64,000 nucleotides of DNA from Prado023 sp963788325 (lineage in GTDB: Bacteria; Actinomycetota; Actinomycetes; S36-B12; CAIYMF01), in NCBI GenBank assembly GCA_963788325.1, contig CAWBGJ010000015.1, forward strand, positions 248,001 through 312,000, in the 5' to 3' direction. The notes beneath the pieces were generated by a model. The model was not told the origin of the DNA. It made no database searches and saw nothing but the letters and a program-made list of their open reading frames with translations. The position numbers and the translations under genes were made by a program. This document shows, piece by piece, positions 16,327 to 26,583 of the stretch (its first letter is position 1; every line of letters starts with the position of its first letter).

Positions 16327-17193
16327 ATGACCCTGCTGCACACCGAACGTGGCGACTTCGAGGCGATCCTCGAGGGCCCTCCTGACGGGCCCGTCGTAAT
16401 CCTGCTCCATGGCTTCCCGGAGCTCAACATCTCCTGGCGCCACCAGATCCCTGCCCTGGCCGCCGCCGGCTACCGCGTGATCGCGCCCAACCAGCGCGGA
16501 TACGCCGGATCCGTGCGCTCGGGCTCGTACGCGACCGGGGATCTCGCCGCCGATGTCGTGGCCATGCTCGACGCGGTGGACGCGTCGACCGCTGTCGTCG
16601 TAGGCCACGACTGGGGCGGGGGAGTGGCCTGGACCGTGGCGCACCTGTTCCCCGGGCGGGTGGCCGGCCTCGTGGCGATGAACTGCCCGCCCCCGCGTGT
16701 GCTCATGGCCCACCTGGCCTGCAGTCCCGGGCAGGTCCGCAAGTCCTGGTACATGTTCTTCTTCCAGCTGCCATGGCTGCCCGAACGGTTCGTGGTCCGT
16801 GCCATGCCCAAGACCCTGGTCGCCGGATCGTTCAACCGCTCGGTCTGGAACCGCGAGACCCTGACCCCCTACGCGCAGGCCTTCGCCACCGAGGCCGACG
16901 CACACGGGCCGGTCAACTGGTACCGCGGGGCGTTCCGCTCCGGCCTGCGCACCGCACGTGCGCACCTGCGACCGATCAGCGCGCCGGTCCTGGTCCTCTG
17001 GGGCGTCCACGACCGGTTCCTCGGCGAGGAGCTAGTCAGCGCGCAGTCCCTGCGCGGCTCGCTGGAGTTCCCGAACGAGGCCCAGGTCGTGCGCATCGAG
17101 TCCGCCGGCCACTTCGTGCAGAACGAGGCGCCCGACGACGTCACCGCCGCACTGCTGGGATGGCTGGCCGAGCACGCGCCCGTGGCGCCCTGA
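16327..17193 (+). CDS. Alpha/beta hydrolase, epoxide-hydrolase type
   Basis: A 288-residue alpha/beta hydrolase. The oxyanion motif HGFPELNISWRHQIPALAAAGYRVIAPNQRGYAGS and the nucleophile elbow VVGHDWGGGVAW, with Asp rather than Ser, are those of epoxide hydrolases and haloalkane dehalogenases. The catalytic histidine is in SAGHFVQNEAPDDV, and an acid lies in LWGVHDRFLG. The cap domain is about residues 130-220. Epoxide hydrolase is more likely than dehalogenase because of the HGFP and RGYAGS contexts, but this is inference. No signal peptide. Confidence 0.85.
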   Translation: MTLLHTERGDFEAILEGPPDGPVVILLHGFPELNISWRHQIPALAAAGYRVIAPNQRGYAGSVRSGSYATGDLAADVVAMLDAVDASTAVVVGHDWGGGVAWTVAHLFPGRVAGLVAMNCPPPRVLMAHLACSPGQVRKSWYMFFFQLPWLPERFVVRAMPKTLVAGSFNRSVWNRETLTPYAQAFATEADAHGPVNWYRGAFRSGLRTARAHLRPISAPVLVLWGVHDRFLGEELVSAQSLRGSLEFPNEAQVVRIESAGHFVQNEAPDDVTAALLGWLAEHAPVAP

Positions 17194-17261
17194 CCGGGCG
17201 GACAGCCAAGGGACCGCACGCGCGTCCCGTGCAGGATTCTGCGGTTGCGGTCTCGGCGTTG

Positions 17262-17278
17262 TTGCCAATACTTTGCAT
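17262..17278. promoter_or_regulatory. Nur-like (nickel-responsive Fur-family) operator
   Basis: TTGCCA, 5 nt (ATACT), TTGCAT. This closely matches the actinobacterial Nur box described for Streptomyces (tTGCaa-N5-ttGCAA). It lies 41 nt before the start of the cobalt/nickel ECF transporter operon and overlaps the only A/T-rich, promoter-like stretch of the gap (TTGCGG at 17245-17250 as a candidate -35). Inference: repression by metal-bound Nur. Confidence 0.5.
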
Positions 17279-17318
17279 TAGGCTGCGCACGTCACCCCAG
17301 CGCGAGGAGCACCCCTAT

Positions 17319-18005
17319 ATGCACATTCCTGACGGATTCGTGTCCGCCCCGGTATCCGCGGCGGTCGCCGTGGTGGCGATCGGCGGGATCGGGATCGCAC
17401 TGAAGGGTGCGTCCAAGGAACTCGACGACCGGACCGCACCGATGGCGGGCCTGGTCGCCGTGTTCGTCTTCGCCGCCCAGATGATCAACTTCCCGGTCGC
17501 CGCCGGTACCAGCGGGCACCTCATCGGGGGAGCGCTGGCCGCCATCCTGATCGGGCCGTACACCGGCGTCCTGGCGGTGACGATCGTGCTGATGGTCCAG
17601 GCGCTGCTGTTCGCCGACGGAGGGTTGACCGCGCTCGGCCTGAACATCATCAACATGGCGTTCGTGACGGTACTCGTCGCGTGGCCGACCTTCCGGTTGC
17701 TGGCCCGCACGCTGCCCAGGACCCGGCGCAGCTGGGTCATCGCAGCGTTCGTCGCAGCGTTCCTGTCCGTGCCAGCCGCCGCCGCTGCTTTCACCCTTGA
17801 GTACGCGATCGGGGGGGCGGGCACCTACTCGGTGGGCACCGTGCTGGCCGCGATGCTCACCACCCATGTGCTCATCGGGATCGGCGAGGGCCTGATCACC
17901 GCCCTGACCGTCAGCGCCGTGCTGGCCGTGCGCCCGGACCTCGTGCGCGGGGTGCGCGACCTCCTGCCCAAGCCCGTGCTGCGACCAGCACCCCAGGCGG
18001 CGTGA
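17319..18005 (+). CDS. cbiM: Cobalt/nickel ECF transporter S-component CbiM
   Basis: A 228-residue membrane protein, the substrate-binding component of a Co2+/Ni2+ energy-coupling-factor importer. The mature N-terminus MHIPDGFVSAPVS is diagnostic: Met-His-Ile-Pro-Asp-Gly with His2 as a metal ligand. NFPVAAGTSGHLIGGALAAILIGPYTG (His ligand in GTSGHL) is the second signature. About six or seven helices. ATG 17319 follows GAGGAG. First gene of a tightly packed cbiM-cbiN-cbiQ-cbiO operon, behind a Nur-like site that suggests nickel as at least one substrate. Confidence 0.95.
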   Translation: MHIPDGFVSAPVSAAVAVVAIGGIGIALKGASKELDDRTAPMAGLVAVFVFAAQMINFPVAAGTSGHLIGGALAAILIGPYTGVLAVTIVLMVQALLFADGGLTALGLNIINMAFVTVLVAWPTFRLLARTLPRTRRSWVIAAFVAAFLSVPAAAAAFTLEYAIGGAGTYSVGTVLAAMLTTHVLIGIGEGLITALTVSAVLAVRPDLVRGVRDLLPKPVLRPAPQAA

Positions 18006-18015
18006 GGTGGCATCC

Positions 18016-18369
18016 GTGAGCAGCAAGCGCAGCGTCTGGTTGGTCGTGGGGGTGGGCTTGCTCATCAGCCTGTTCCTGGCCGGTGTCGTGAGCCACTACG
18101 CGAGCAGCTCCCCGGACGGGCTTGAGAAGGTCGCCGGGGACATCGGCTTCATCGAAGATGCCCAGGACTCGGGCACCGCGGAGTCCCCGCTCTCGGACTA
18201 CGGGGTGGCCGGCGTCTCCGATGAGCGCACGAGCGTCGGGCTCGCGGGCGTCATCGGTGTGGCCACCACTGGGGCCCTCGCCTTCGGCCTGTTCGTGTGG
18301 CTCGGCCGGCGCAACAGCTCGCAGAGCGCCGAGCCCACGCCCGACGCAGTCACTGCATCGGGCGGCTGA
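18016..18369 (+). CDS. CbiN-like PDGLE-domain component of the ECF transporter
   Basis: A 117-residue protein with two transmembrane helices, one near the N-terminus (about 9-28) and one near residue 78-97. Between them is an extracytoplasmic segment that starts with the family motif SSPDGLEKVA. CbiN/PDGLE proteins assist metal loading into CbiM. GTG 18016 has GAGGTGG 5 nt upstream, and an alternative GTG lies at 18007. It follows cbiM by 10 nt and overlaps cbiQ by 1 nt. Confidence 0.85.
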   Translation: MSSKRSVWLVVGVGLLISLFLAGVVSHYASSSPDGLEKVAGDIGFIEDAQDSGTAESPLSDYGVAGVSDERTSVGLAGVIGVATTGALAFGLFVWLGRRNSSQSAEPTPDAVTASGG

Positions 18370-19151
18370 TGGCCGCCGGTCACCGGCACGGTCACGATGT
18401 CGGTGAAGCCCTCTACGTGCATCGGCACACCCCGGTCCACCTGCTGCCCGCCGAGGTGAAGATCGCCTCCCTGGTGGCCTTCATGTTCATCGTGGTGGCC
18501 ACCCCGGCCGAGCAGTTCTGGGCGTTCGGGGCGTACGCGGCGCTGTTGATCGCGATCGCGCGGGTCGCGCACCTGAGCGCCCGCATCGTCGCGCCGCGGA
18601 TGCTGGTGGAGATCCCGTTCGTGCTCTTCGCGGTGCTGATGCCCTTCTTCGGCCCGGATCCGAGCGTGACGGTGCTGGGCGTGTCGCTGTCGGTGGCCGG
18701 GCTGTGGGCAGCCTGGGGGATCCTCATCAAGGGCACGCTCGGCGTTCTCGCGGCCATCATCCTGGCGGCCACCACCCGCTCCAGGGACATCGTGTCGGGC
18801 CTGGCCGCATTGCACCTGCCCGCGGTCATGGTGTCGATCACCATGTTCATGCTGCGCTACATGCACGTGGTGACCGACGAGATGCACCGCATGGGTGTGG
18901 CCCGCGACTCGCGCGGCTTCCAGGCCACCGGCGTCAAGTCCTGGCCGGTGCTCGGCCAGTCCGCAGGCGCGCTGTTCATCCGCTCCTACGAGCGCGGTGA
19001 GCGGGTGCACCTGGCGATGCTCAGCCGCGGATACACCGGGACGATGCCCGTCCTCGACCCACCCAGCACCACCCGCCAGCAGTGGCTCACCGGCCTGGCG
19101 CTGCCCGCACTTGCCCTGATCGTCTGCCTGATTGCCTGGGGGACCCGATGA
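18369..19151 (+). CDS. cbiQ: Cobalt/nickel ECF transporter T-component CbiQ
   Basis: A 260-residue transmembrane coupling protein. About five helices occupy residues 30-150. The cytoplasmic coupling motifs that contact the ATPase are readable: RSRDIVSGLAALHLP, MHRMGVARDSRGFQ and RSYERGERVHLAMLSRGY, corresponding to the two Ala-Arg-Gly-type boxes of T-components. The N-terminus is His-rich (GHRHGHD...HRHTP), a possible metal-handling segment. Its ATG overlaps the cbiN stop, and its stop overlaps the cbiO ATG, so expression is coupled. Confidence 0.93.
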   Translation: MAAGHRHGHDVGEALYVHRHTPVHLLPAEVKIASLVAFMFIVVATPAEQFWAFGAYAALLIAIARVAHLSARIVAPRMLVEIPFVLFAVLMPFFGPDPSVTVLGVSLSVAGLWAAWGILIKGTLGVLAAIILAATTRSRDIVSGLAALHLPAVMVSITMFMLRYMHVVTDEMHRMGVARDSRGFQATGVKSWPVLGQSAGALFIRSYERGERVHLAMLSRGYTGTMPVLDPPSTTRQQWLTGLALPALALIVCLIAWGTR

Positions 19152-19921
19152 CCTACGACATGAACGTGGCGCCGACCGACCCGCCGAGCCTGGCGGTGCA
19201 GGGTCTGGCCTACTCCTACCCGGACGGCCATCAGGCGCTGTTCGGCATCGACCTGCAGATCGCGGCAGGTGAGCGGGTCGCCCTGCTCGGGGCGAACGGC
19301 GCGGGCAAGACGACCCTCGTGCTGCACCTCAACGGGATCATGCATGGGGGAGTGGGGACCGTCTCCGTGGGGGGCCTGGCCGTCGACCCGCACGATCGCG
19401 AGGCGCTGCTGGAGATCCGCCGCCGGGTCGGCATCGTCTTCCAGGACCCCGACGACCAGCTGTTCATGCCCAGCGTGGCCGAGGATGTGGCGTTCGGCCC
19501 GGCCAACCTCGGCCTGCGTGGGGCCGAGCTGGACGCGCGGGTGGCCGAGGCCCTGGCGCAGGTCGACATGGCGCAGTTCGCCGACCGCCCACCCCATCAC
19601 CTGTCCTTCGGCCAGCGGCGACGGGTCGCGGTGGCCACCGTCCTGGCCATGCGCCCCGAGATCCTCGTCCTCGACGAGCCCTCGAGCAACCTGGACCCGG
19701 CGAGCCGACGGGAGCTCGCAGACATCCTTCGCTCCCTGGAGGTCACGACGCTGATGGTCACCCACGACCTGCTCTACGCCCTGGAGCTCTGCCCGCGCTC
19801 GCTGGTCATGAGCCACGGCCAGATCGTGGCCGACGGGCCTACTCGCGAGATCCTCGCCGACGAGGCACTCATGCGCGCCAACCGGCTCGAGCTGCCGTTC
19901 GGGGTCACGCTCGGAATCTGA
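19148..19921 (+). CDS. cbiO: Cobalt/nickel ECF transporter ATPase CbiO
   Basis: A 257-residue ABC ATPase that drives the transporter. Walker A GANGAGKTT, Q-loop VFQDPDDQLFMPSVAEDVAFGP (with the DDQLF motif specific to ECF ATPases), signature LSFGQRRRVAVA (a variant of LSGGQ with F in place of the first G), Walker B ILVLDEPSSNLDP and switch His in MVTHDLLYA. Last gene of the operon and full length. A single ATPase implies a homodimer. Confidence 0.95.
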   Translation: MTYDMNVAPTDPPSLAVQGLAYSYPDGHQALFGIDLQIAAGERVALLGANGAGKTTLVLHLNGIMHGGVGTVSVGGLAVDPHDREALLEIRRRVGIVFQDPDDQLFMPSVAEDVAFGPANLGLRGAELDARVAEALAQVDMAQFADRPPHHLSFGQRRRVAVATVLAMRPEILVLDEPSSNLDPASRRELADILRSLEVTTLMVTHDLLYALELCPRSLVMSHGQIVADGPTREILADEALMRANRLELPFGVTLGI

Positions 19922-19998
19922 TCGCGCGTGTACCGGTGCATCTGGGCCCGTCCGTGGTACCTTTGAGTGCGCTGCAAGGCAGGTTTCGCCATAACTGG

Positions 19999-20113
19999 GA
20001 TGCCCGCGGAGTGTTTTCCGTCGGGCATCGTCTGTTGAGGGGAGCAACGCGGCAGCCCAGGGATCGGCACATGCGTTGGCCCTGCTCACACAGAATGCAA
20101 AGGATCAAGAAAC
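19999..20113 (+). promoter_or_regulatory. Structured 5' leader of the cold-shock gene
   Basis: The ~190-nt gap before the cold-shock gene contains a strong hairpin at 19999-20029: GATGCCCGCGGA pairs with TCCG-T-CGGGCATC around a GTGTTT loop, with one bulge. A second pairing of CAACGC (20045-20050) with GCGTTG (20073-20078) follows. Long structured leaders are characteristic of cspA-type genes and control their translation at low temperature. Confidence 0.5.
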
Positions 20114-20317
20114 ATGGCACAAGGTACGGTCAAGTGGTTCAACGCCGAGAAGGGCTTCGGCTTCATCGCTCAGGACGGCGGCGGCCCGGACGTCTTCGTC
20201 CACTTCTCGGCCATCGCGGCTGACGGCTACCGCTCGCTCGATGAGAACCAGCGCGTCGAGTTCGACATCACGCAGGGCCAGAAGGGCCCGCAGGCGGAGA
20301 ACGTGCGCGCCGTCTGA
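20114..20317 (+). CDS. Cold shock protein, CspA family
   Basis: A 67-residue single cold-shock domain. RNP1 KGFGFIAQ and RNP2 DVFVHFSAI are intact, and the protein opens MAQGTVKWFNAEKGFGF. It binds single-stranded RNA/DNA and acts as an RNA chaperone. ATG 20114 is preceded by AAAGGA within the structured leader. A strong terminator follows 16 nt after the stop, so it is monocistronic. Confidence 0.97.
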   Translation: MAQGTVKWFNAEKGFGFIAQDGGGPDVFVHFSAIAADGYRSLDENQRVEFDITQGQKGPQAENVRAV

Positions 20318-20333
20318 CGTCGCACAGTCTTCG

Positions 20334-20368
20334 AGGAGGCCTCTCACCATCACGGTGGGGGGCCTCCT
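20334..20368 (+). terminator. Rho-independent-type terminator after the cold-shock gene
   Basis: AGGAGGCC (20334-20341) pairs with GGCCTCCT (20361-20368). An inner CACC/GGTG stem with G-T pairs between extends it to a ~15-bp hairpin with loop ATCAC. It is followed by TCGTCGTT, a partly T-rich tail. Confidence 0.8.
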
Positions 20369-20456
20369 TCGTCGTTCCGGCCATCGATGTGTTCGCGGGA
20401 TGAGGCGGGTCACGCCGCCACCTGAATCGCCGCGCGCGTAGTGTGCGATCAGGACG

Positions 20457-22001
20457 ATGACGACCACACTGCAGGACACCAGCGCACCCACGTCCCGCCC
20501 CGAGCGACGCCGGTGGTGGGATACGGGACTGCGTGCCCTGGGGCTGCTGGCCATGGCCGTCGCAGGCCTGCTGGCGGCCTTGGCCCTGACCCCAGCTGTC
20601 TCGGTGACTGTGGTCGGCCAGGAGGTCGAGGTCGGCGCGGTCAGGCCGAGCGCCCTGCAGGGCTGGGCCGGCCCCGGCCAGGCGGACCTCTTCGGAGCCG
20701 GCGAGGTCGCGACGATCCAGACCTTCGAGGGACCAGTGCGGCCCCGGATCGTGTGGCAGGAGTTCAACCGCGACGCCGCGGCGAGCGCTTTCCTTGAGTC
20801 GGACAACAGCGACGGACGGCGAATCCTGAGCAGCGGCACCGCCCGGATCGGCGACGCGCTGGCCCGGGGTTGGACCCAGTTCTTCGTCGAACTCGTGGTG
20901 GCCTCGGCTCTGTTCGCCGCTCTTGCCTACCTGGTGGCGATCGCTGCTGAGGGCATCGTGCGGGGGCCGCGCGCCACGCACCCGCGCGCGCGGCACCGCC
21001 TCTGGCCGTTGGCCGTCACCTGTGTGCTGGCCATGGGCCTGACCACCGCATCAGCTGCGCTGACCGCGGTCTCCGCCCGCGAGCAACTGGCCGACGTCTC
21101 CAGCCTGGCCGACCTGACCGGATCGGCCCCACTGGTGGCCGTCCCCGCTGCAGCCGGGCCCTCGCGCGCCGACGTGGAGATTGCCGTGATCGGCGACTCG
21201 ACCGCAGCCGGGGTGGGCAACACACCCCTGAGCGATCCGACCGAGGCGGACATCGCCTGCCAGCGCTCTCGGGATGCCTACGCCCACGTCCTGCAGGCGG
21301 CGACCGGTCGCACCGTGATGAATCTCGCCTGCGGGTCGGCAACCATCTCCGACGGCCTGCTGACCGAGCAGTCCGGTCGGCGGCCGGTCACCCCAGCGCC
21401 ACAGGTCGGGGTCCTGAAGAACCTCACCTCCCTGAGCGTGGTCGTCGTGAGCATCGGGGCCAACGACCTGGGTTGGGCGGACTTCCTGAAGTACTGCTTC
21501 GGCCTGCCCCGGTGTGATGATCAGGTCAGCCAACGGCTGATCGCACGACGACTGGACACCTTCGGCCTGCAGTACGCGCAGCTGCTCCAGCAGCTCGGCG
21601 ACCTGCCGACCCGGCCCTCGGTCATCGTCACCGGCTACTACGACCCGTTCGGTGACGCCTTCGCCTGCCCGGCGCTGCGCGACCCCATGGCGCCGGTGCC
21701 GCCGCCCCCCGGCTACGGGTTCGCCCCGGATTCCGCGGAGCAGGATCCGGATGCCAAGGTGGCGACCAAGATCGATCCGATGCGCTCCGTGCTCGCCCAA
21801 CTCAACCTCGTGCTCCAGCAGGGCGCCGAGGCGTTCGGCTTCGCCCACGTGCAGCCCACGTTCGCAGGCCACGGGCTGTGCAGCCCACAGCCGTGGGTCC
21901 AGGGCCTGAGCGATCCGCACCCGTTCCACCCGAACGCCGCCGGGGAGCTGGCCATCGCAGCCGCGCTGCTGCCCCAGGTGGTCTCAGTCCTGCCGAGCTG
22001 A
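20457..22001 (+). CDS. Membrane-anchored SGNH/GDSL hydrolase
   Basis: A 514-residue protein. The N-terminal ~200 residues hold a helix at about 27-50, an extracytoplasmic segment, a second helix at about 147-168 and a third at about 184-203. A C-terminal SGNH hydrolase domain follows: block I AVIGDSTAAG (Ser248), block II NLACGSATI, block III SIGANDLGW (Asn), block V DPHPFHPN (Asp and His). The catalytic domain is therefore predicted outside the membrane, as in cell-wall or lipid esterases. The N-terminal domain is not one I recognise. ATG 20457 is the first in-frame ATG after the csp terminator. Confidence 0.82.
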   Translation: MTTTLQDTSAPTSRPERRRWWDTGLRALGLLAMAVAGLLAALALTPAVSVTVVGQEVEVGAVRPSALQGWAGPGQADLFGAGEVATIQTFEGPVRPRIVWQEFNRDAAASAFLESDNSDGRRILSSGTARIGDALARGWTQFFVELVVASALFAALAYLVAIAAEGIVRGPRATHPRARHRLWPLAVTCVLAMGLTTASAALTAVSAREQLADVSSLADLTGSAPLVAVPAAAGPSRADVEIAVIGDSTAAGVGNTPLSDPTEADIACQRSRDAYAHVLQAATGRTVMNLACGSATISDGLLTEQSGRRPVTPAPQVGVLKNLTSLSVVVVSIGANDLGWADFLKYCFGLPRCDDQVSQRLIARRLDTFGLQYAQLLQQLGDLPTRPSVIVTGYYDPFGDAFACPALRDPMAPVPPPPGYGFAPDSAEQDPDAKVATKIDPMRSVLAQLNLVLQQGAEAFGFAHVQPTFAGHGLCSPQPWVQGLSDPHPFHPNAAGELAIAAALLPQVVSVLPS

Positions 22002-22042
22002 TCGCTGACCCGCATGCTCGACCGGCTGAGGATTGCCCGCTG

Positions 22043-22060
22043 CGGGTGTCGCGACACCCG
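22043..22060. repeat. Perfect 18-bp palindrome in the SGNH-lipoprotein gap
   Basis: CGGGTGTCG is followed directly by its reverse complement CGACACCCG, with no loop. It sits 41 nt after the SGNH stop and about 85 nt before the protease lipoprotein. With no loop it looks more like a dimeric repressor site than a terminator. Confidence 0.45.
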
Positions 22061-22144
22061 ACCGCCGAGTGGGGGGCTCGCGTGAAGGAGTAGTTTGCCA
22101 CCTGCAGGCCGTGCACGGGGCGCGGCCCTTAGGGGGGAACCGTC

Positions 22145-23299
22145 ATGCACCTACGTCCGTGGATCGGGTTGATCATCAGCACCGGACTTGTTTCCCTGGT
22201 CGGTTGTTCGGCCTCCTCGGATGCAGGACCCCCCGCCACGTCAGCACCGGCGTCCGCGTCCCCGTCGGCTTCCGAGCCCCCGACCCTCAAGGCGCTCGTC
22301 GGGGCGGCGAGCAACGGCGTCGTGCGCATCGAGACCACTACCTGCGAGTTGTGGGGCGGCGGTCGGGGGAGCGGTTTCCTGGTCGACGACGATCTGGTGG
22401 CCACCGTCGCCCACGTCGTGCACGGGGCTCGGACGGTGTCGCTGCGCACCACGGATGGCGTGATCCGCGGCGTGGTGATCGGCTCGGACCCCGACCGAGA
22501 GGTGGCTCTCGTCCGGGCGGTCAGGCCCATTCGCGGGTACGTGTTCACCTTCGCCACTGAGTCGCCGGAGGTCACCGACCAGGTGGCAGTCCTCGGATTC
22601 CCCAGAGGACTCCCACTGACCACGACCCTCGGTTCGGTCAGCGCGTTGGACCGACGGGTCGAGTTCGAGACCCAGTCTCTGGACGGGCTGATCCAGACCG
22701 ATGCGGCGATCAACGGAGGGAACTCGGGAGGGCCCATGATCAATGACCAGGGGGCTGTCATCGGTCTGGTCGAGGCCAAGGGCGTGAACAGCGAGGGGCT
22801 GGCTTACGCGGTGCCGGCCAGCGTCGCGGCGGACCGCGTGGCCGAGTGGGCGGCCAGCCCTGACGACGTCGGGGACGTGGACTGCCCGCCGGCCACCGAG
22901 GACCTCATCACGATCGAGAGCATCCACCCCGATGCGCCGGCACTCGCCGAGACGTTCTACGCATTCGTAGAGGGCATCAACAGTGGGTTGTACGAGCAGT
23001 CGTGGGACAGCCTGACTGGTCGCCGGCGCGGTGCCTACGGAAGCCTGGATGACTTCGCCGCGGCGCAGTCCACCTCGGTGATCTCAGACTTCACCGTGGA
23101 GAAGGTCAGCCGCAAGGATGAGACCTCCGACAGTGCCGACGTGCGCTTCACCTCCACCCAGGATCCCGACTACGGACCCGACGGGCAGGCGTGCAGCCAG
23201 TGGCACCTGCGCTACACGATGCGGATGGACTCGGGCCGTTGGAGCATCGACGCGGCGAAGAACCTGGGTGACTCACCGACTGAGTGCGTCGAAGGCTGA
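22145..23299 (+). CDS. Trypsin-like (S1C/HtrA-type) serine protease lipoprotein
   Basis: A 384-residue lipoprotein. The signal peptide ends in the lipobox LVGC (Cys21), followed by a Ser/Pro/Ala linker. The protease domain spans about 50-235 with His90 (VATVAHVVHGA) and Ser194 (NGGNSGGPMIN). At the usual catalytic-Asp position of the family (DPxxDLALL) this protein reads DPDREVALV, so the acid is Glu unless a nearby Asp serves. The C-terminal ~120 residues (AETFYAFVEGINSGLYEQSWDSLTGRRRG) resemble an NTF2-like fold rather than a PDZ domain. GGGGGGAACC-like ribosome-binding sequence precedes the ATG. Cell-surface proteolysis is inferred. Confidence 0.82.
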   Translation: MHLRPWIGLIISTGLVSLVGCSASSDAGPPATSAPASASPSASEPPTLKALVGAASNGVVRIETTTCELWGGGRGSGFLVDDDLVATVAHVVHGARTVSLRTTDGVIRGVVIGSDPDREVALVRAVRPIRGYVFTFATESPEVTDQVAVLGFPRGLPLTTTLGSVSALDRRVEFETQSLDGLIQTDAAINGGNSGGPMINDQGAVIGLVEAKGVNSEGLAYAVPASVAADRVAEWAASPDDVGDVDCPPATEDLITIESIHPDAPALAETFYAFVEGINSGLYEQSWDSLTGRRRGAYGSLDDFAAAQSTSVISDFTVEKVSRKDETSDSADVRFTSTQDPDYGPDGQACSQWHLRYTMRMDSGRWSIDAAKNLGDSPTECVEG

Positions 23300-23331
23300 G
23301 CCAGGACAGGTCAGCGCGGTCCCGGTGCAGA

Positions 23332-24078
23332 TCACTGCGCCGCATCCTCGAGCGCGAACAGCTCGACGAAGCGCGCGAGGAAGTTCGGCACTTCCTGCAC
23401 CCCGCTGGCCCGGGCGGCAACGATGATCTCCTCGGCCTGGTGCGGCTCGAAGTAGCCGGCGAACTTGTAGGTCCGCACCCGGGTGGCCAGGCCCTCGAGG
23501 TCCAGCTCCGGGTGGAACTGGGTGGCGTAGACGCGCGTGCCGATGCGGAATGCCTGGACCGGGCAGCGCCTCGAGGAGGCCAGCGCCACGGCGTGCGGCG
23601 GCAGCGTGCGGATCGCCTCCTTGTGCCCCCCGAACGCCCCGAACTCCCGATTGGCGATCCCGAACAAGGGATCGCGCGCACCCGCGTCGGTCAGGGTGAT
23701 GTGCACGGCCCCGACTGGCTCGCCGTACGTGCGGTCGACCACGGCACCCTGGTGTCGACCGAGGGTGCCGATCCCGTAGCAGGCCCCGAGGAACGCGCTG
23801 TCGCGGGCGACGACCTGGTCGACCAGGTCCGCGAGCTCGGACTCGATGCGCACCTGCGTGGCAGACTTGCCCGCCTGCGGATCGCTGACCTGGAACGGCC
23901 CGCCGCCCAGGATCACCCCTGACCACTGGTCGAGGTCCACCGCACCGAGCGGGCGCTGGTCCAGACGGATCCGGCGCAGATCGCGCTCATCGAGCCCGCT
24001 GGCCCGCAGCATCGCGGCGTACTCGTCGTCGGCGGCCACGTCCTCGGGGCGGATCCCGAGCAGCAGGAACGGCTTCAC
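23332..24078 (-). CDS. Class-I glutamine amidotransferase-like protein
   Basis: A 248-residue stand-alone GATase1 domain. The nucleophile Cys is in FLGACYGIG and the catalytic His in YATQFHPELD; GGGPFQVSD gives the oxyanion region. It lacks a synthase domain, so it resembles the GMP-synthase-like amidotransferase family (gamma-glutamyl hydrolase-like or unassigned). GTG 24078 is supported by TAGGGT 7 nt upstream and lack of a ribosome-binding site. It is divergent from the UvrA-like gene. Partner or substrate unknown. Confidence 0.85.
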   Translation of the reverse strand: MKPFLLLGIRPEDVAADDEYAAMLRASGLDERDLRRIRLDQRPLGAVDLDQWSGVILGGGPFQVSDPQAGKSATQVRIESELADLVDQVVARDSAFLGACYGIGTLGRHQGAVVDRTYGEPVGAVHITLTDAGARDPLFGIANREFGAFGGHKEAIRTLPPHAVALASSRRCPVQAFRIGTRVYATQFHPELDLEGLATRVRTYKFAGYFEPHQAEEIIVAARASGVQEVPNFLARFVELFALEDAAQ

Positions 24079-24085
24079 GCCCCGC

Positions 24086-24091
24086 ACCCTA
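24086..24091 (-). promoter_or_regulatory. -10-like TAGGGT of the amidotransferase gene
   Basis: TAGGGT on the minus strand ends 7 nt before GTG 24078. Leaderless spacing. Confidence 0.4.
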
Positions 24092-24204
24092 GTGCTGGCC
24101 CGCAGCGCCACGGCGAGGTGCCCGGCGCAGCGGGCACTCGACCCATGCGCCCGTCTGGCTGGACAATGCCGGTCGTACCCCGCACCCGACGCAACGGAGA
24201 CACG

Positions 24205-26583
<2,379 letters not shown>

